64,000 nt of DNA from NCBI GenBank assembly GCA_963676335.1, contig OY781057.1, forward strand, positions 1 to 64,000. The letters run 5' to 3'. The translations under genes and the position numbers were made by a program. Below are positions 1-8,499 of the stretch, in pieces; position 1 is the first letter of the stretch, and each line of letters begins with the position of its first letter. The notes beneath the pieces are model-generated. The model was not told where the DNA came from. It did no database searches and worked only from the letters and a program-made list of their open reading frames with translations. The stretch is from G963676335 sp963676335 (GTDB lineage Bacteria; Pseudomonadota; Alphaproteobacteria; Rickettsiales; Rickettsiaceae).

Positions 1-122
1 ATCCTGATTTACATTTAAAATTAAAGCAAGCCGGATGTCTAACTAGAGATTCTCGTGAAGTAGAAAGGAAAAAATTTGGCCAACATAAAGCACGTAAGCA
101 TACACAGTTTTCTAAACGTTAA
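1..122 (+). CDS. rpsI: 30S ribosomal protein S9, C-terminal end (partial)
   Basis: The window opens inside this gene. The frame beginning at base 3 reads 39 codons to a TAA at 120-122. The peptide contains the S9 C-terminal signature: LTRDSRE, then VERKKFGQHKAR and a terminal FSKR. S9 is a small-subunit protein whose basic tail reaches the P-site tRNA, and the Ser-Lys-Arg terminus seen here is the conserved tip. The upstream part, and presumably rplM, lie outside the window. Identity is based on a strong C-terminal match only. Confidence 0.93.
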   Translation, partial: PDLHLKLKQAGCLTRDSREVERKKFGQHKARKHTQFSKR

Positions 123-191
123 TTTTTTTAATTTTTAATCAAATTACGCGGCCGGCTAAGGACTTTTTTTACCCGGGCTAAACTCTGGTGG

Positions 192-357
192 TATACTCGC
201 CACACTTCAAAAATTGACGACGTCGCTTGAGAACTACGTTCTGAGAACTACGTTCTGAGAACTCTGTGTTCTGAGAACTGCGTTGCTCACATACCAAAAA
301 GTATGCTGCGCTACTTGCTCCCTTCACTCCTAGCTCTTTTTGAAGTGTGGCGAGTAT
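192..357. repeat. Inverted-repeat (MITE-like) element, copy 1
   Basis: The left end (from 193, atactcgccacacttcaaaa) is the exact reverse complement of the right end near 337-357, giving terminal inverted repeats of about 21 bp. Inside, a 14-bp unit (gagaactacgttct) recurs in tandem from 229, with two exact and two altered copies. The right half (gtatgctgcgctacttgctc) recurs in copy 2 at 30607-30728. No transposase is encoded. It lies between rpsI and the 3' end of pgk. The adjacent 147-180 stretch is unusually GC-rich for this genome (gcggccggc, cccgggc) and has no recognised function. Confidence 0.8.
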
Positions 358-398
358 GTAATTTAAAAATTATGGAAATAGATAATCGTTGTTTATAT

Positions 399-1592
399 TT
401 AACTCATTAGAGCATTTATACCAGGTAAGATTTTACCCTCTAACCACTCTAAAAACGCTCCCCCACCTGTTGACACATAAGTAAAACAATTTAATAATCC
501 AGTAGTGTTAATAGCTGCTAATGTGTCCCCCCCTCCAACTATACTAATTAATTGCCCATTAGTAGTTTTACTAGCTATAACTCTAGCAAGAGAACGAGTA
601 CTTATATCAAATAATCGATATTCAAAAGCCCCTAAAGGACCATTCCATACCAACGTTGCACTATTATTTACAATATGTTCAATACTATAAAGAGTTTGAG
701 GGCCAATATCTAAAATTAAGTCATCGCTTTTAACATTATTAATGTTTTTGATTTGGCAATATGTTTTTTTTTGAAATTGTTTAGAAGTTATTACATCGCT
801 AGGAAGTAAAATACGACACTTGCTTTCTATAGAAAGAGTAAGAATTTTTTTAGCATATTCTAATAGATCAGGCTCATGTAAAGAGCCACCTATATTATAA
901 CCCTGTGTTGCTAAAAATGTATTAGCCATAGCGCCAGTAATAATTATATTATCTGCTTTAGTAATCAAATTAAGTAATAACGATAATTTTGTGCTTATTT
1001 TGCTTCCACCAATAATTACAGTAAAAGGATGAGTAGGCATACTCAATAACGTTTGAAGATTATTTAATTCGCTTTCTAGTAAAAATCCAGCTGCAGATGG
1101 TAAAATTTTAGTTAATCCAACTATTGAAGAATGAGCCCTGTGTGAACAAGAAAAAGTATCGTTGATAAAAATATCTCCGAGTTGCTTTAATTGCATAATA
1201 AAATCGATATTATTTTCTTCTTCTCCTGGGTAAAATCGTAAATTTTCTAATAAAATTATTTCTCCTGATTTCAATTTAGATATCGATTCTATCGCTCCAT
1301 CTCCAATAGCATCAATACAAAAATACACATTGCAAGCTAAAATTTTTTCTAATGCATTTACTACAGGAGCTAATGATAATTCTCTTTTAAAAATTCCTTT
1401 AGGTCTACCAAGATGAGAAATTAAAATAATTTTAGCATTATGTTGTTGTAAATAATTAATAGTAGGAAGCAATCTAATGATACGAGAATTATCAGAAATT
1501 CTACCATGATTTCGAGGTAAATTTAAATCAACTCTTACAATAACTTTTTTATTAGAAACGTCTAAATCTCTAATAGAGTGTAAAGATGTCAT
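399..1592 (-). CDS. pgk: Phosphoglycerate kinase
   Basis: Cytosolic enzyme that transfers a phosphate between 1,3-bisphosphoglycerate and ADP, reversible in glycolysis and gluconeogenesis. The 397-residue length is normal. The N-terminal signature VIVRVDLNLP (residues 17-26, with substrate-binding D22 and N24), HLGRPKG near residue 60 and the C-terminal nucleotide loop GGGDTLAAI are all present, so the enzyme should be active. Its ATG overlaps the stop of the upstream 62-codon flbD-derived ORF by four bases (ATGA), so the two are translationally coupled. With glpX and the class I aldolase in this window it forms part of a gluconeogenic segment. Confidence 0.97.
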   Translation of the reverse strand: MTSLHSIRDLDVSNKKVIVRVDLNLPRNHGRISDNSRIIRLLPTINYLQQHNAKIILISHLGRPKGIFKRELSLAPVVNALEKILACNVYFCIDAIGDGAIESISKLKSGEIILLENLRFYPGEEENNIDFIMQLKQLGDIFINDTFSCSHRAHSSIVGLTKILPSAAGFLLESELNNLQTLLSMPTHPFTVIIGGSKISTKLSLLLNLITKADNIIITGAMANTFLATQGYNIGGSLHEPDLLEYAKKILTLSIESKCRILLPSDVITSKQFQKKTYCQIKNINNVKSDDLILDIGPQTLYSIEHIVNNSATLVWNGPLGAFEYRLFDISTRSLARVIASKTTNGQLISIVGGGDTLAAINTTGLLNCFTYVSTGGGAFLEWLEGKILPGINALMS

Positions 1593-1777
1593 TTTTTATC
1601 AAAATAATCATTTAATTTTTCTCTAAGAAAAGCAATGGAGCTACCAAGGATATTTACCATTGGATTAGTATTTAAGTACATGCCTATTAAATAAAATACC
1701 TTTCCATCTTTTCTTTGAGCTAAGTCCACAACAAGTTTTATTTCGCTGTTTAAGCTACCAATGATAAGTAAACGCAT
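1589..1777 (-). pseudogene. flbD: FlbD-derived mini-ORF (receiver start joined to Fis-type HTH end)
   Basis: A 62-codon open frame. The first residues (MRLLIIGSL, then a helix ending DGKVFYL) match the characteristic start of alphaproteobacterial FlbD-type sigma-54 activators, which normally continue as RGAKV and a receiver-like domain. The last residues (NILGSSIAFLREKLNDY) match the Fis-type helix-turn-helix that ends NtrC-family activators, typically NILGISIRTLRNKLNEY. The roughly 380 residues between, including most of the receiver and the whole AAA+ sigma-54 ATPase, are missing, yet the frame is open and overlaps pgk by 4 bp. It is either an in-frame deletion remnant or a retained minimal DNA-binding peptide. 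FlbD normally controls flagellar class III/IV genes. The family match is from memory of conserved motifs, so confidence is moderate to high. Confidence 0.72.
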
Positions 1778-1784
1778 GACGAAT

Positions 1785-2972
1785 TTATTTATTATAAATA
1801 AGTATAGTTTTTTTTAAAAAATAAACGATGTGAAATATTAATATTCCCCAAATAGCAGCAGCAAGAGATCCTAAAATAAGTCCAGTTTTAATAAGATTTT
1901 GAATTACAGGATTAGAAAACGCTAATTCTCCTATAAATAAGCTCATAGTAAATCCTATTCCACCTAAAATAGAAACTATATATATATCAAATAAATTACT
2001 TTTTATTGGTATCCTTGATAATTTTATTTTTATAGTAATCCAAGAAAATAAGAAAATTCCTATTTGTTTTCCTAAAAATAATCCAACAAATACTCCTAAT
2101 CCTAAAGGAGAAAATAAAGCATTAAAACTTAAATCTGAAAAACATATAGCGCTAGTTGTAAATGTAAAAAGAGGCAATATAAAAATAGATACCCATGGAT
2201 GAATAATTTTAGCTAATGATTTTAATGGAGAATACTTTCCTACTCTAAATGGAATAAATAGTCCTAAAATTACACCTGCCATAGTAGTATGAATCCCTGC
2301 TTTATGAAGGAAAGTACATAATAAAATTCCGCATATTATATAAGGAGTAAAAATTTTTACTTGCTTCTTACTAATTATAAATAACAATAAGATACTTAAA
2401 AGTAAAAATAAAATGTATATCCAAGAAATGGATTTATTATAAAATAATGCTATTAATATAATAGCTCCTAAATCATCAAAAATAGCAATTGCTAATAAAA
2501 AAATTTTAATAGAAGGAGGAAAGAATTTTGATATTAAATTAAAAACAGCAATAGCAAATGCAATATCAGTAGCACATGGAATTGCAAATCCAATTAAATT
2601 ACTGTCTATATCCCAATTAATGTATATATATATTAAAGAAGGAACTATCATCCCTCCTAAAGCTGCCATAAAGGGTAGTATGATATGTTTAAAATCAGCT
2701 AATATTCCTTCATGGAATTCTCTTTTTAATTCCATAGAAATATTTAAAAAAAATATTATCATTAAAATATCTTGTACAAATTCCTTTAAAGAAACAAAAT
2801 TTAATATAGGAGAATAATTAATAAAAGACTTATAATATCCTTCTAATGAAGAATTTATAAATAGTATTGCTAATACAGAAGTAAGAAGCATTAAAATGCT
2901 ACTTAATTTATCTAATTCATCAACAAAAAAATATTTCTTTTTATGTTTGAATACAAGTTTTTCTCCCTTCAT
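1785..2972 (-). CDS. nhaA: Na+/H+ antiporter NhaA
   Basis: Inner-membrane antiporter that expels Na+ in exchange for H+, important for pH and sodium homeostasis. The 395 residues contain about 11-12 hydrophobic helices. Family landmarks are FAIPCATDIAFA (residues 129-140, D136) and the paired aspartates D166/D167 in AIFDDLGAI, which correspond to the E. coli ion-binding Asp163/Asp164. A purine-rich AAGGGA lies about 10 bases before the ATG. It is divergent from secY, with about 130 bp between the starts, and its stop is 7 bp from the flbD-derived ORF. All key residues are intact. Confidence 0.95.
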   Translation of the reverse strand: MKGEKLVFKHKKKYFFVDELDKLSSILMLLTSVLAILFINSSLEGYYKSFINYSPILNFVSLKEFVQDILMIIFFLNISMELKREFHEGILADFKHIILPFMAALGGMIVPSLIYIYINWDIDSNLIGFAIPCATDIAFAIAVFNLISKFFPPSIKIFLLAIAIFDDLGAIILIALFYNKSISWIYILFLLLSILLLFIISKKQVKIFTPYIICGILLCTFLHKAGIHTTMAGVILGLFIPFRVGKYSPLKSLAKIIHPWVSIFILPLFTFTTSAICFSDLSFNALFSPLGLGVFVGLFLGKQIGIFLFSWITIKIKLSRIPIKSNLFDIYIVSILGGIGFTMSLFIGELAFSNPVIQNLIKTGLILGSLAAAIWGILIFHIVYFLKKTILIYNK

Positions 2973-3040
2973 AGGCTATTCCCTTAATTTTTTTTTATAA
3001 TAAAAATATATAACATTTAAGTAATTAATAATAAAGAATA

Positions 3041-3069
3041 TTGAATATATATATAAAATATTCTATTAT
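3041..3069 (+). promoter_or_regulatory. Predicted sigma-70 promoter of secY-adk
   Basis: TTGAAT (3041-3046) and TATTAT (3064-3069) are separated by 17 bp, a good match to the vegetative consensus. It lies 36 bp before the secY start. In such AT-rich DNA, chance matches are common, so the spacing and position are the main support. Confidence 0.45.
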
Positions 3070-3105
3070 ATGAGAGTCTTAGGTTTTTAATTAAGGTTTA
3101 CGGTA

Positions 3106-4389
3106 TTGAATACCACTAGTTTAGTACAGAAAATAGTATTCACACTTTTAATATTAAGTGTGTATAGAATTGGGTCTTATATTCCTATAGCAGGAATTGA
3201 TACTAATTCACTAAATGAGATAGTTCAACAAAATCAAACAGGCATTCTAGGGATGTTTAATACATTATCTGGAGGTTCATTAGGACGGATGTCTATTTTT
3301 GCTTTATCGATAATGCCATATATCACTGCATCTATCATAACACAATTATTATCTATGATATATGAGCCGTTTGCAAATTTAAAAAAAGAAGGGGAGTCTG
3401 GACGTAAAAAAATTAATCAAATTTCTAGATATCTAACAGTAGCATTAGCTGCTTTTCAAGCTTATGGTGTAGGATTTGGATTAGAAAATCTATCTACTTC
3501 ATCTGGATCCGTAGTAGTTATACCTGGGATATTTTTTAAAATTACTACAATTATAACTTTAGTAGTAGGAACAATGCTTTTAATGTGGCTAGGAGAGCAA
3601 ATTAGTGCATATGGTATCGGTAATGGTGCATCTTTAATAATTTTTATTGGAATTGTTTCAGGTATTCCTAGTAGTATTATAAGTGCTTTTGAGTTGTCTC
3701 GTAAAGGAATCGTTTCTCCTCTATTAGTTATATTTGTGTGTTTAGTTATTGTAGCTATGGTAGTATTAATAATTTTTGTTGAGCAAGCCCAACGTAAAGT
3801 AGTAGTGCATTATCCTAAAAAACAAATAAGTAATAAATTGTATGCAGGAGATACAACCCATATGCCTTTAAAACTTAATACGGCAGGGGTAATACCTCCC
3901 ATTTTTGCAAGCTCTTTGCTTTTATTTCCCTTAACAATAGCTAATTTTGCTAGTAGTCATTTTGGAGCTTTAGATTCTATTTCTTACTATTTAGGACATG
4001 GGAAACCTTTATTCGTAGTTTTATATGCATCATTTATCATATTTTTTAGTTTCTTTTATACAGCAGTTGTATTTAACTCAGAAGAAACAGCAAATAATTT
4101 AAAAAAATATGGAGCATATATCCCAGGAAAAAGGCCTGGGAAAGCTACATCTGATTATTTTGACTATTTATTAACACGGTTAACTACAGTTGGATCAATT
4201 TATTTGTGTATTATTTGTATAATACCAGAATTTATGATTAGCAAATTATCTCTTAATTTTGCATTAGGTGGAACTAGTATTTTAATTGTCGTAAATGTGA
4301 TTATAGATACTTTTACTCAAGTACAAACTTATTTATTTAGTACAAAATATGAATCGTTAGTAAAAAAATTAAAAATTCAAAAAAAATAA
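3106..4389 (+). CDS. secY: Preprotein translocase subunit SecY
   Basis: Central pore of the Sec translocon in the inner membrane, working with SecE, SecG and SecA. The 427 residues show about ten hydrophobic helices. Family landmarks include YRIGSYIPIAGID near the start, LSGGSLGRMSIFALSIMPYI (plug/TM2 region) and YIPGKRPGKAT in the cytoplasmic loop. The start is TTG: an in-frame TAA at 3088-3090 rules out extension, and TTAAGG at 3091-3096 can serve as ribosome binding site. The native start may be slightly shortened compared with relatives. adk follows 9 bp downstream. No ribosomal protein genes flank the pair, unlike the usual rplO-secY-adk-rpsM order. Confidence 0.96.
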   Translation: MNTTSLVQKIVFTLLILSVYRIGSYIPIAGIDTNSLNEIVQQNQTGILGMFNTLSGGSLGRMSIFALSIMPYITASIITQLLSMIYEPFANLKKEGESGRKKINQISRYLTVALAAFQAYGVGFGLENLSTSSGSVVVIPGIFFKITTIITLVVGTMLLMWLGEQISAYGIGNGASLIIFIGIVSGIPSSIISAFELSRKGIVSPLLVIFVCLVIVAMVVLIIFVEQAQRKVVVHYPKKQISNKLYAGDTTHMPLKLNTAGVIPPIFASSLLLFPLTIANFASSHFGALDSISYYLGHGKPLFVVLYASFIIFFSFFYTAVVFNSEETANNLKKYGAYIPGKRPGKATSDYFDYLLTRLTTVGSIYLCIICIIPEFMISKLSLNFALGGTSILIVVNVIIDTFTQVQTYLFSTKYESLVKKLKIQKK

Positions 4390-4398
4390 TTATCCGTA

Positions 4399-5040
4399 AT
4401 GATTATATTATTCATCGGAGCGCCTGGTTGCGGTAAAGGAACTCAATCTGAAATAATTTCCAAAAAATTTGAGATAGTTCATTTCTCTTCAGGAGATTTC
4501 TTGCGACAATTAGCGAAATCTAATTCTAACATTTCTACAATTTTAGATCAAGGAAACTTAATTCCTGATAATCTAGTCAATACTCTTATTGTAAACAAAA
4601 TTAAAGAAATAGGAGCGCATGGAAACGTTCTTCTTGATGGATTTCCACGGAACGTTAATCAAGCTCTTGTACTACAAGAACATTATTTTTCAAATCTAAT
4701 TATTTTCTTTCTGTATATTCATAAAGAAGTATTAATTCAACGAATAATTGGTAGATTTAGCTGTAATACCTGCGGAAAGCTTTATAACACATATTTAAAT
4801 AATGTAAAGATACCAGGTATATGTGATGTCTGTGGAGGAAAAGAATTTAGCACAAGAAAAGAAGATACTTTAGAAATTTTTGATAATAGATATAATATTT
4901 TTGAACAAGAAACAATTCCAGTAGTAGAATTTTATAAAAAAAATTATACAAATAATTTTTATACAATCAAGGCTCATGATAATATCCATCAAATTTCTCA
5001 ACAAATTAGCAATGTACTTGATAAAAATAATTTCAGGTAA
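4399..5040 (+). CDS. adk: Adenylate kinase
   Basis: Converts ATP and AMP into two ADP in the cytosol. The P-loop GAPGCGKGT occupies residues 7-15, and the DGFPRN segment binds AMP. The LID domain carries four cysteines in two CxxC pairs (CNTCG and CDVCGG), so this is the zinc-stabilised long form. Length 213 is typical. It is cotranscribed with secY and ends directly against the stop of the convergent glpX, with no room for a terminator. Confidence 0.96.
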   Translation: MIILFIGAPGCGKGTQSEIISKKFEIVHFSSGDFLRQLAKSNSNISTILDQGNLIPDNLVNTLIVNKIKEIGAHGNVLLDGFPRNVNQALVLQEHYFSNLIIFFLYIHKEVLIQRIIGRFSCNTCGKLYNTYLNNVKIPGICDVCGGKEFSTRKEDTLEIFDNRYNIFEQETIPVVEFYKKNYTNNFYTIKAHDNIHQISQQISNVLDKNNFR

Positions 5041-6015
5041 TTAAGAGATATAAGTCTCTTTTAAATATACTTTTGTTTGGATGAAACGTATACAATGGTT
5101 ACTAGAGTGCATAATTATTGAATTAGTAGTGATATAATTATTAGGAATTACTTTAACTCCTTTTAGCATTGATCCATCTGTAACGCCAGTAGCAGCGAAA
5201 ACAGTATCTCCATACACTAGATCTGAAAGATAATATTTTTTATTAAAGTCTACAATTCCCATACGAGAAGCTCGTTGTTTCTCTTGAGAGTTATTAAATA
5301 GTAATCTGCAACACATTTGTCCACTGATAGCTGATAAACCTGCAGCTGCTAAAACTCCTTCCGGAGCTCCTCCGATGCCCATATACACATCAATCCCACT
5401 ATCTTGCATACTTGTAGCAATTATAGCAGCTACATCTCCATCTTTTATTAATTGAATTCTCGCTCCAGCTTCTCTTACTTTAGTTATTAATTCTACATGT
5501 CTTGGACGATCTAAAATTACAACAACTAAAGCATTTATGTCACAATTTTTTGCACGTGCTATATTAGACAAATTTTGCTTAGGAGAATTATCTAAATCAA
5601 TAATTTGCTCTTTGATATTTAATCCTATAGCAATTTTTTCCATATATACGTCAGGCGCATGTAATAAACCACCTGATTTTGTCATTGCAATAACTGATAA
5701 AGCATTATTTCCTCCACTTGCTAAAATATTAGTTCCTTCAAGAGGATCAAGGGCTATATCTACCTTAGGACCTTTGCCAGTACCTACTTGTTCTCCTATA
5801 TATAGCATAGGAGCTTTATCTCTTTCTCCTTCTCCTATAACTACTGTTCCTTCAATATCTATTGAATTAAGGGCTTTTCTCATTGCGTCTACAGCTAACT
5901 GATCTGCTTCATTTTCCTGTCCTTTTCCCATTAATTTATATGATGCAATTGCTGCTGCTTCTGTAACCCTCATAGCTTCTAATGCTAAACTACGATTCAA
6001 TAAAAAATTGGACAT
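5041..6015 (-). CDS. glpX: Fructose-1,6-bisphosphatase class II
   Basis: Hydrolyses fructose-1,6-bisphosphate to fructose-6-phosphate, the committed gluconeogenic step. The 324-residue protein has the GlpX landmarks VVIGEGERDKAPML, DIALDPLEGTN (metal-binding Asp and Glu) and GIGGAPEGVLAAA. It starts only 4 bp after the fabI stop, so the two are probably one transcript. With the class I aldolase (38899-39816) and pgk (399-1592) it suggests carbon flow upwards towards sugar phosphates for LPS and peptidoglycan precursors. All motifs appear intact. Confidence 0.96.
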   Translation of the reverse strand: MSNFLLNRSLALEAMRVTEAAAIASYKLMGKGQENEADQLAVDAMRKALNSIDIEGTVVIGEGERDKAPMLYIGEQVGTGKGPKVDIALDPLEGTNILASGGNNALSVIAMTKSGGLLHAPDVYMEKIAIGLNIKEQIIDLDNSPKQNLSNIARAKNCDINALVVVILDRPRHVELITKVREAGARIQLIKDGDVAAIIATSMQDSGIDVYMGIGGAPEGVLAAAGLSAISGQMCCRLLFNNSQEKQRASRMGIVDFNKKYYLSDLVYGDTVFAATGVTDGSMLKGVKVIPNNYITTNSIIMHSSNHCIRFIQTKVYLKETYIS

Positions 6016-6019
6016 TTTT

Positions 6020-6814
6020 TTAAATAATTAATGAATTAGGAGGACATCCCATAATATTATAACCACAATCTACATAATGAATTTCTCCGGTAACTCCGCT
6101 AGATAAATTACTTAAAAAATACATTGAAGACTTTGCTATATCCTGTTGAGTTATATTTCGTCTTAAAGGAGACATTTGCTCATGTATTTTAATCATATCT
6201 CTAAAATCACTAATACCGCTAGCAGACAAAGTTTTAATTGGGCCAGCTGAGATTGCATTAACTCTAATGTTTTTGCTACCTAAATCAGAAGCTAGATATT
6301 TTACACTGCTTTCTAAAGCAGCTTTAGCGACTCCCATTACATTATAATTCTTTATTACTTTATTAGCTCCATAATATGTTAACGCTAAAACACTTCCACC
6401 ATTTTTTTCCATTAATATTTCTGCATGTTTAAGTAAAGAAACTAAAGAATAACATGAAATATTCATTGTGTTTAAAAAATTACTTAAACTAGTGTCTAAA
6501 TATCTTCCTTTCAATTCATCTTTATCAGAAAACGCAACTGAATGTACTATAAAATCCAAAGTTCCCCACTCTTTTTTTATAGCTTCAAAAAGATTTTTAA
6601 TAGATTCCTCATTAGATAAATCACACGGATAAATTAATACACCGTTTAACTCTTTAGATAAGGACAAAACTCTATCTTTTAATTTTTCTTTATCATAATA
6701 CGTAATTGCTAATTCAGCTCCATATTCTTGAGCCATTTTAGCTATACCCCAAGCTATAGAATTTTGATTAATAATACCAGTAATTAGTCCTTTAGATTTA
6801 CTTAAAAATTTCAT
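6020..6814 (-). CDS. fabI: Enoyl-[acyl-carrier-protein] reductase [NADH]
   Basis: Performs the last reductive step of each type II fatty acid elongation round. The 264-residue short-chain dehydrogenase has the FabI version of the nucleotide fold at its start (GLITGIINQNSIAWGIA, residues 9-25). The catalytic Tyr-x6-Lys is seen as YNVMGVAK, with an upstream Tyr as expected for FabI. The C-terminal segment GEIHYVDCGYNIMG is also typical. It precedes glpX by 4 bp and follows the OmpW-like gene by 18 bp. Fatty acid synthesis here feeds plsC and aas. Confidence 0.95.
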   Translation of the reverse strand: MKFLSKSKGLITGIINQNSIAWGIAKMAQEYGAELAITYYDKEKLKDRVLSLSKELNGVLIYPCDLSNEESIKNLFEAIKKEWGTLDFIVHSVAFSDKDELKGRYLDTSLSNFLNTMNISCYSLVSLLKHAEILMEKNGGSVLALTYYGANKVIKNYNVMGVAKAALESSVKYLASDLGSKNIRVNAISAGPIKTLSASGISDFRDMIKIHEQMSPLRRNITQQDIAKSSMYFLSNLSSGVTGEIHYVDCGYNIMGCPPNSLII

Positions 6815-6832
6815 TATACATTTTCTCTATTT

Positions 6833-7522
6833 TTAAAAGTTATACCCAAAACTTAAAGCAATTATTACAGGATTAATTTGTAATTTGCTTTTTATATTAT
6901 CAGCAAGAGATTTATATTTCATTTTAGAAGATAACCAATATTTTTTTATATCAACTCCTATAGTAGTATCATCTTTGAACACAAAATCAACTCCCGTTTG
7001 CAATATTCCTCCATAACCATAATTATTTTGCATGTTTTTACTAAAATATTTATTGGTTGAAAATAAAAAATTTACATGATACCCCCCCCCTACATAAGGT
7101 CTTATAGCACCAAATGGAGCGATGTAATATTGTAAATTAAGCCCTAATGGGATACTATATAAACTTCCTTTTATAGAAGTTCCAATGTCATTAGAATAAT
7201 ACTCTGCAATATTTTTAATAAAAACTTTATCGATTTTATAGACATTAAGTCCCATAAATAATTCTGTAGCTAGATAGTCATTAAAAAATATAATACTTGC
7301 TCCTTCTAAGCCAAATCCATTTTTAATAATTTTTTTATTTTCTTTTAATGGAATACCTGTAATCTTTGCTTCTTTAGCAAAAGCCCCCCCTAAACGCAAT
7401 TTAACCGTTAATCTTCCTTCTTTGTTATAATCAGAATCATCGCTTGCAAAGGATATTTTAGAGAACATTAAACTTATGAACATTATTAGATTCAAAGTGA
7501 GTAAAATCCTTTTTTTAGTCAT
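6833..7522 (-). CDS. OmpW-family outer membrane beta-barrel protein
   Basis: A 229-residue exported protein. Residues 1-26 form a signal peptide (positive start, hydrophobic core, cleavage near SFASDD). The rest alternates in beta-strand fashion and ends SFGYNF with a terminal phenylalanine, the BAM recognition signal of outer membrane barrels. The segments RPYVGGGYHVNF and LQTGVDFVFKDDTTIGVDIKKYWLSS resemble the OmpW pattern, and the NPVIIALSFGYNF ending matches closely. OmpW proteins are small 8-stranded barrels for hydrophobic solutes; the substrate here is unknown. The gene lies upstream of fabI-glpX in the same direction and is divergent from lptC. Confidence 0.75.
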   Translation of the reverse strand: MTKKRILLTLNLIMFISLMFSKISFASDDSDYNKEGRLTVKLRLGGAFAKEAKITGIPLKENKKIIKNGFGLEGASIIFFNDYLATELFMGLNVYKIDKVFIKNIAEYYSNDIGTSIKGSLYSIPLGLNLQYYIAPFGAIRPYVGGGYHVNFLFSTNKYFSKNMQNNYGYGGILQTGVDFVFKDDTTIGVDIKKYWLSSKMKYKSLADNIKSKLQINPVIIALSFGYNF

Positions 7523-7613
7523 AAAAACTTATTTTTTAAATTATATTTTTGATATAAATTATCATTTATAAGATTAATTAATGTACACTACAAATTCAAT
7601 ATATTTAAATAAT

Positions 7614-8123
7614 ATGCAAAAATCTCTCATAAAGATACTATCGTTTTTATTTTTTTTTTATATTTTTTATATAGTAATAAGTATACACTTGTTAAAAGAA
7701 CCATTTAATAATCATGATCCTGAAGAATTTTTAGGATATAATATTACAATTCAAAGTTATCATCCTTTGTACAAAGCAACTGTAGGAAAGTTAACAAAAA
7801 TTAATAATAATTATTATATGAATAATATTAATGCTGTAATTAATAATGCAATAATCACTGCAATAAATGGAGAGCTTAGCAAAGACAAAAACATACTTCA
7901 TCTTTCTCAATTAGCTAAAATATTTTATTCTAATTATGTAGTGGAGAGTCAGTATTTTAATATTGATTTAACACAGAATATTTTAACAAGTGAAGGAAAA
8001 ATAAATATTACATCTCCTAATTTGTTAATTACAGCTAAGGAACTGATGTTGGATTTAGATATTAAAAACTTTACACTCAAAGGAAATGTACAAACTTCTA
8101 TTAAGTTTAATCGTGCTATTTAG
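7614..8123 (+). CDS. lptC: LPS export ABC transporter periplasmic protein LptC
   Basis: Inner-membrane-anchored bridge component that passes LPS from LptBFG to LptA. One N-terminal membrane helix (residues 8-29 of the chosen form) is followed by a beta-rich jellyroll containing SEGKINITSPNLLITAKEL, typical of LptC/YrbK. I prefer the ATG at 7614 (MQKSLIKIL) because the helix then lies at the usual place; an in-frame ATG at 7581 would add 11 residues. Its 3' end overlaps lptA by 38 bp and lptB follows, the classical lptCAB order. Sequence conservation of LptC is low, so the call depends partly on context. Confidence 0.85.
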   Translation: MQKSLIKILSFLFFFYIFYIVISIHLLKEPFNNHDPEEFLGYNITIQSYHPLYKATVGKLTKINNNYYMNNINAVINNAIITAINGELSKDKNILHLSQLAKIFYSNYVVESQYFNIDLTQNILTSEGKINITSPNLLITAKELMLDLDIKNFTLKGNVQTSIKFNRAI

Positions 8124-8493
8124 CAATTATTGTTATAGTGATAATGGTACTAACATATCATCTGACTTAGTTATTGTTGATAAAGAAAAAAACATATTAA
8201 CTTTTAGCGGAAAAGAAGTAATTATTACTTTTTCAGATATTGTATTAAAGAGCAATAAAGTTCTAATTAAATTAGAGAATGATGACACCGTTGATTATAT
8301 TATTATTCCTGAAAAATTTGCTTTTAAAAAAGCAGATAATACAGTAGTAATAGGAAATTATGCTAATTATAACAATAAAAAAAATATCTTAATTGTTACA
8401 GGAGATGTACAAATAACCCAATTAGGTAAAATAATTAGATGTAATCGTTTAGTTTATCATACTAAATTAACTAAAATTGCAACAAAAAAATAA
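8086..8493 (+). CDS. lptA: LPS transport periplasmic protein LptA
   Basis: Periplasmic protein that polymerises into the bridge carrying LPS to the outer membrane. It has a short signal peptide (residues 1-18, ending NYCYS) and an OstA-like repeat fold: SDLVIVDKEKNILTFSGKEV, then VIGNYANYNNKKNILIVTGD and GKIIRCNRLVYH. At 135 residues it is shorter than E. coli LptA (185) but has the full pattern. AAGGA lies just before the ATG inside lptC, indicating coupled translation. lptB starts 6 bp after its stop. Confidence 0.88.
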   Translation: MYKLLLSLIVLFSNYCYSDNGTNISSDLVIVDKEKNILTFSGKEVIITFSDIVLKSNKVLIKLENDDTVDYIIIPEKFAFKKADNTVVIGNYANYNNKKNILIVTGDVQITQLGKIIRCNRLVYHTKLTKIATKK

Positions 8494-8499
8494 ATAAAT

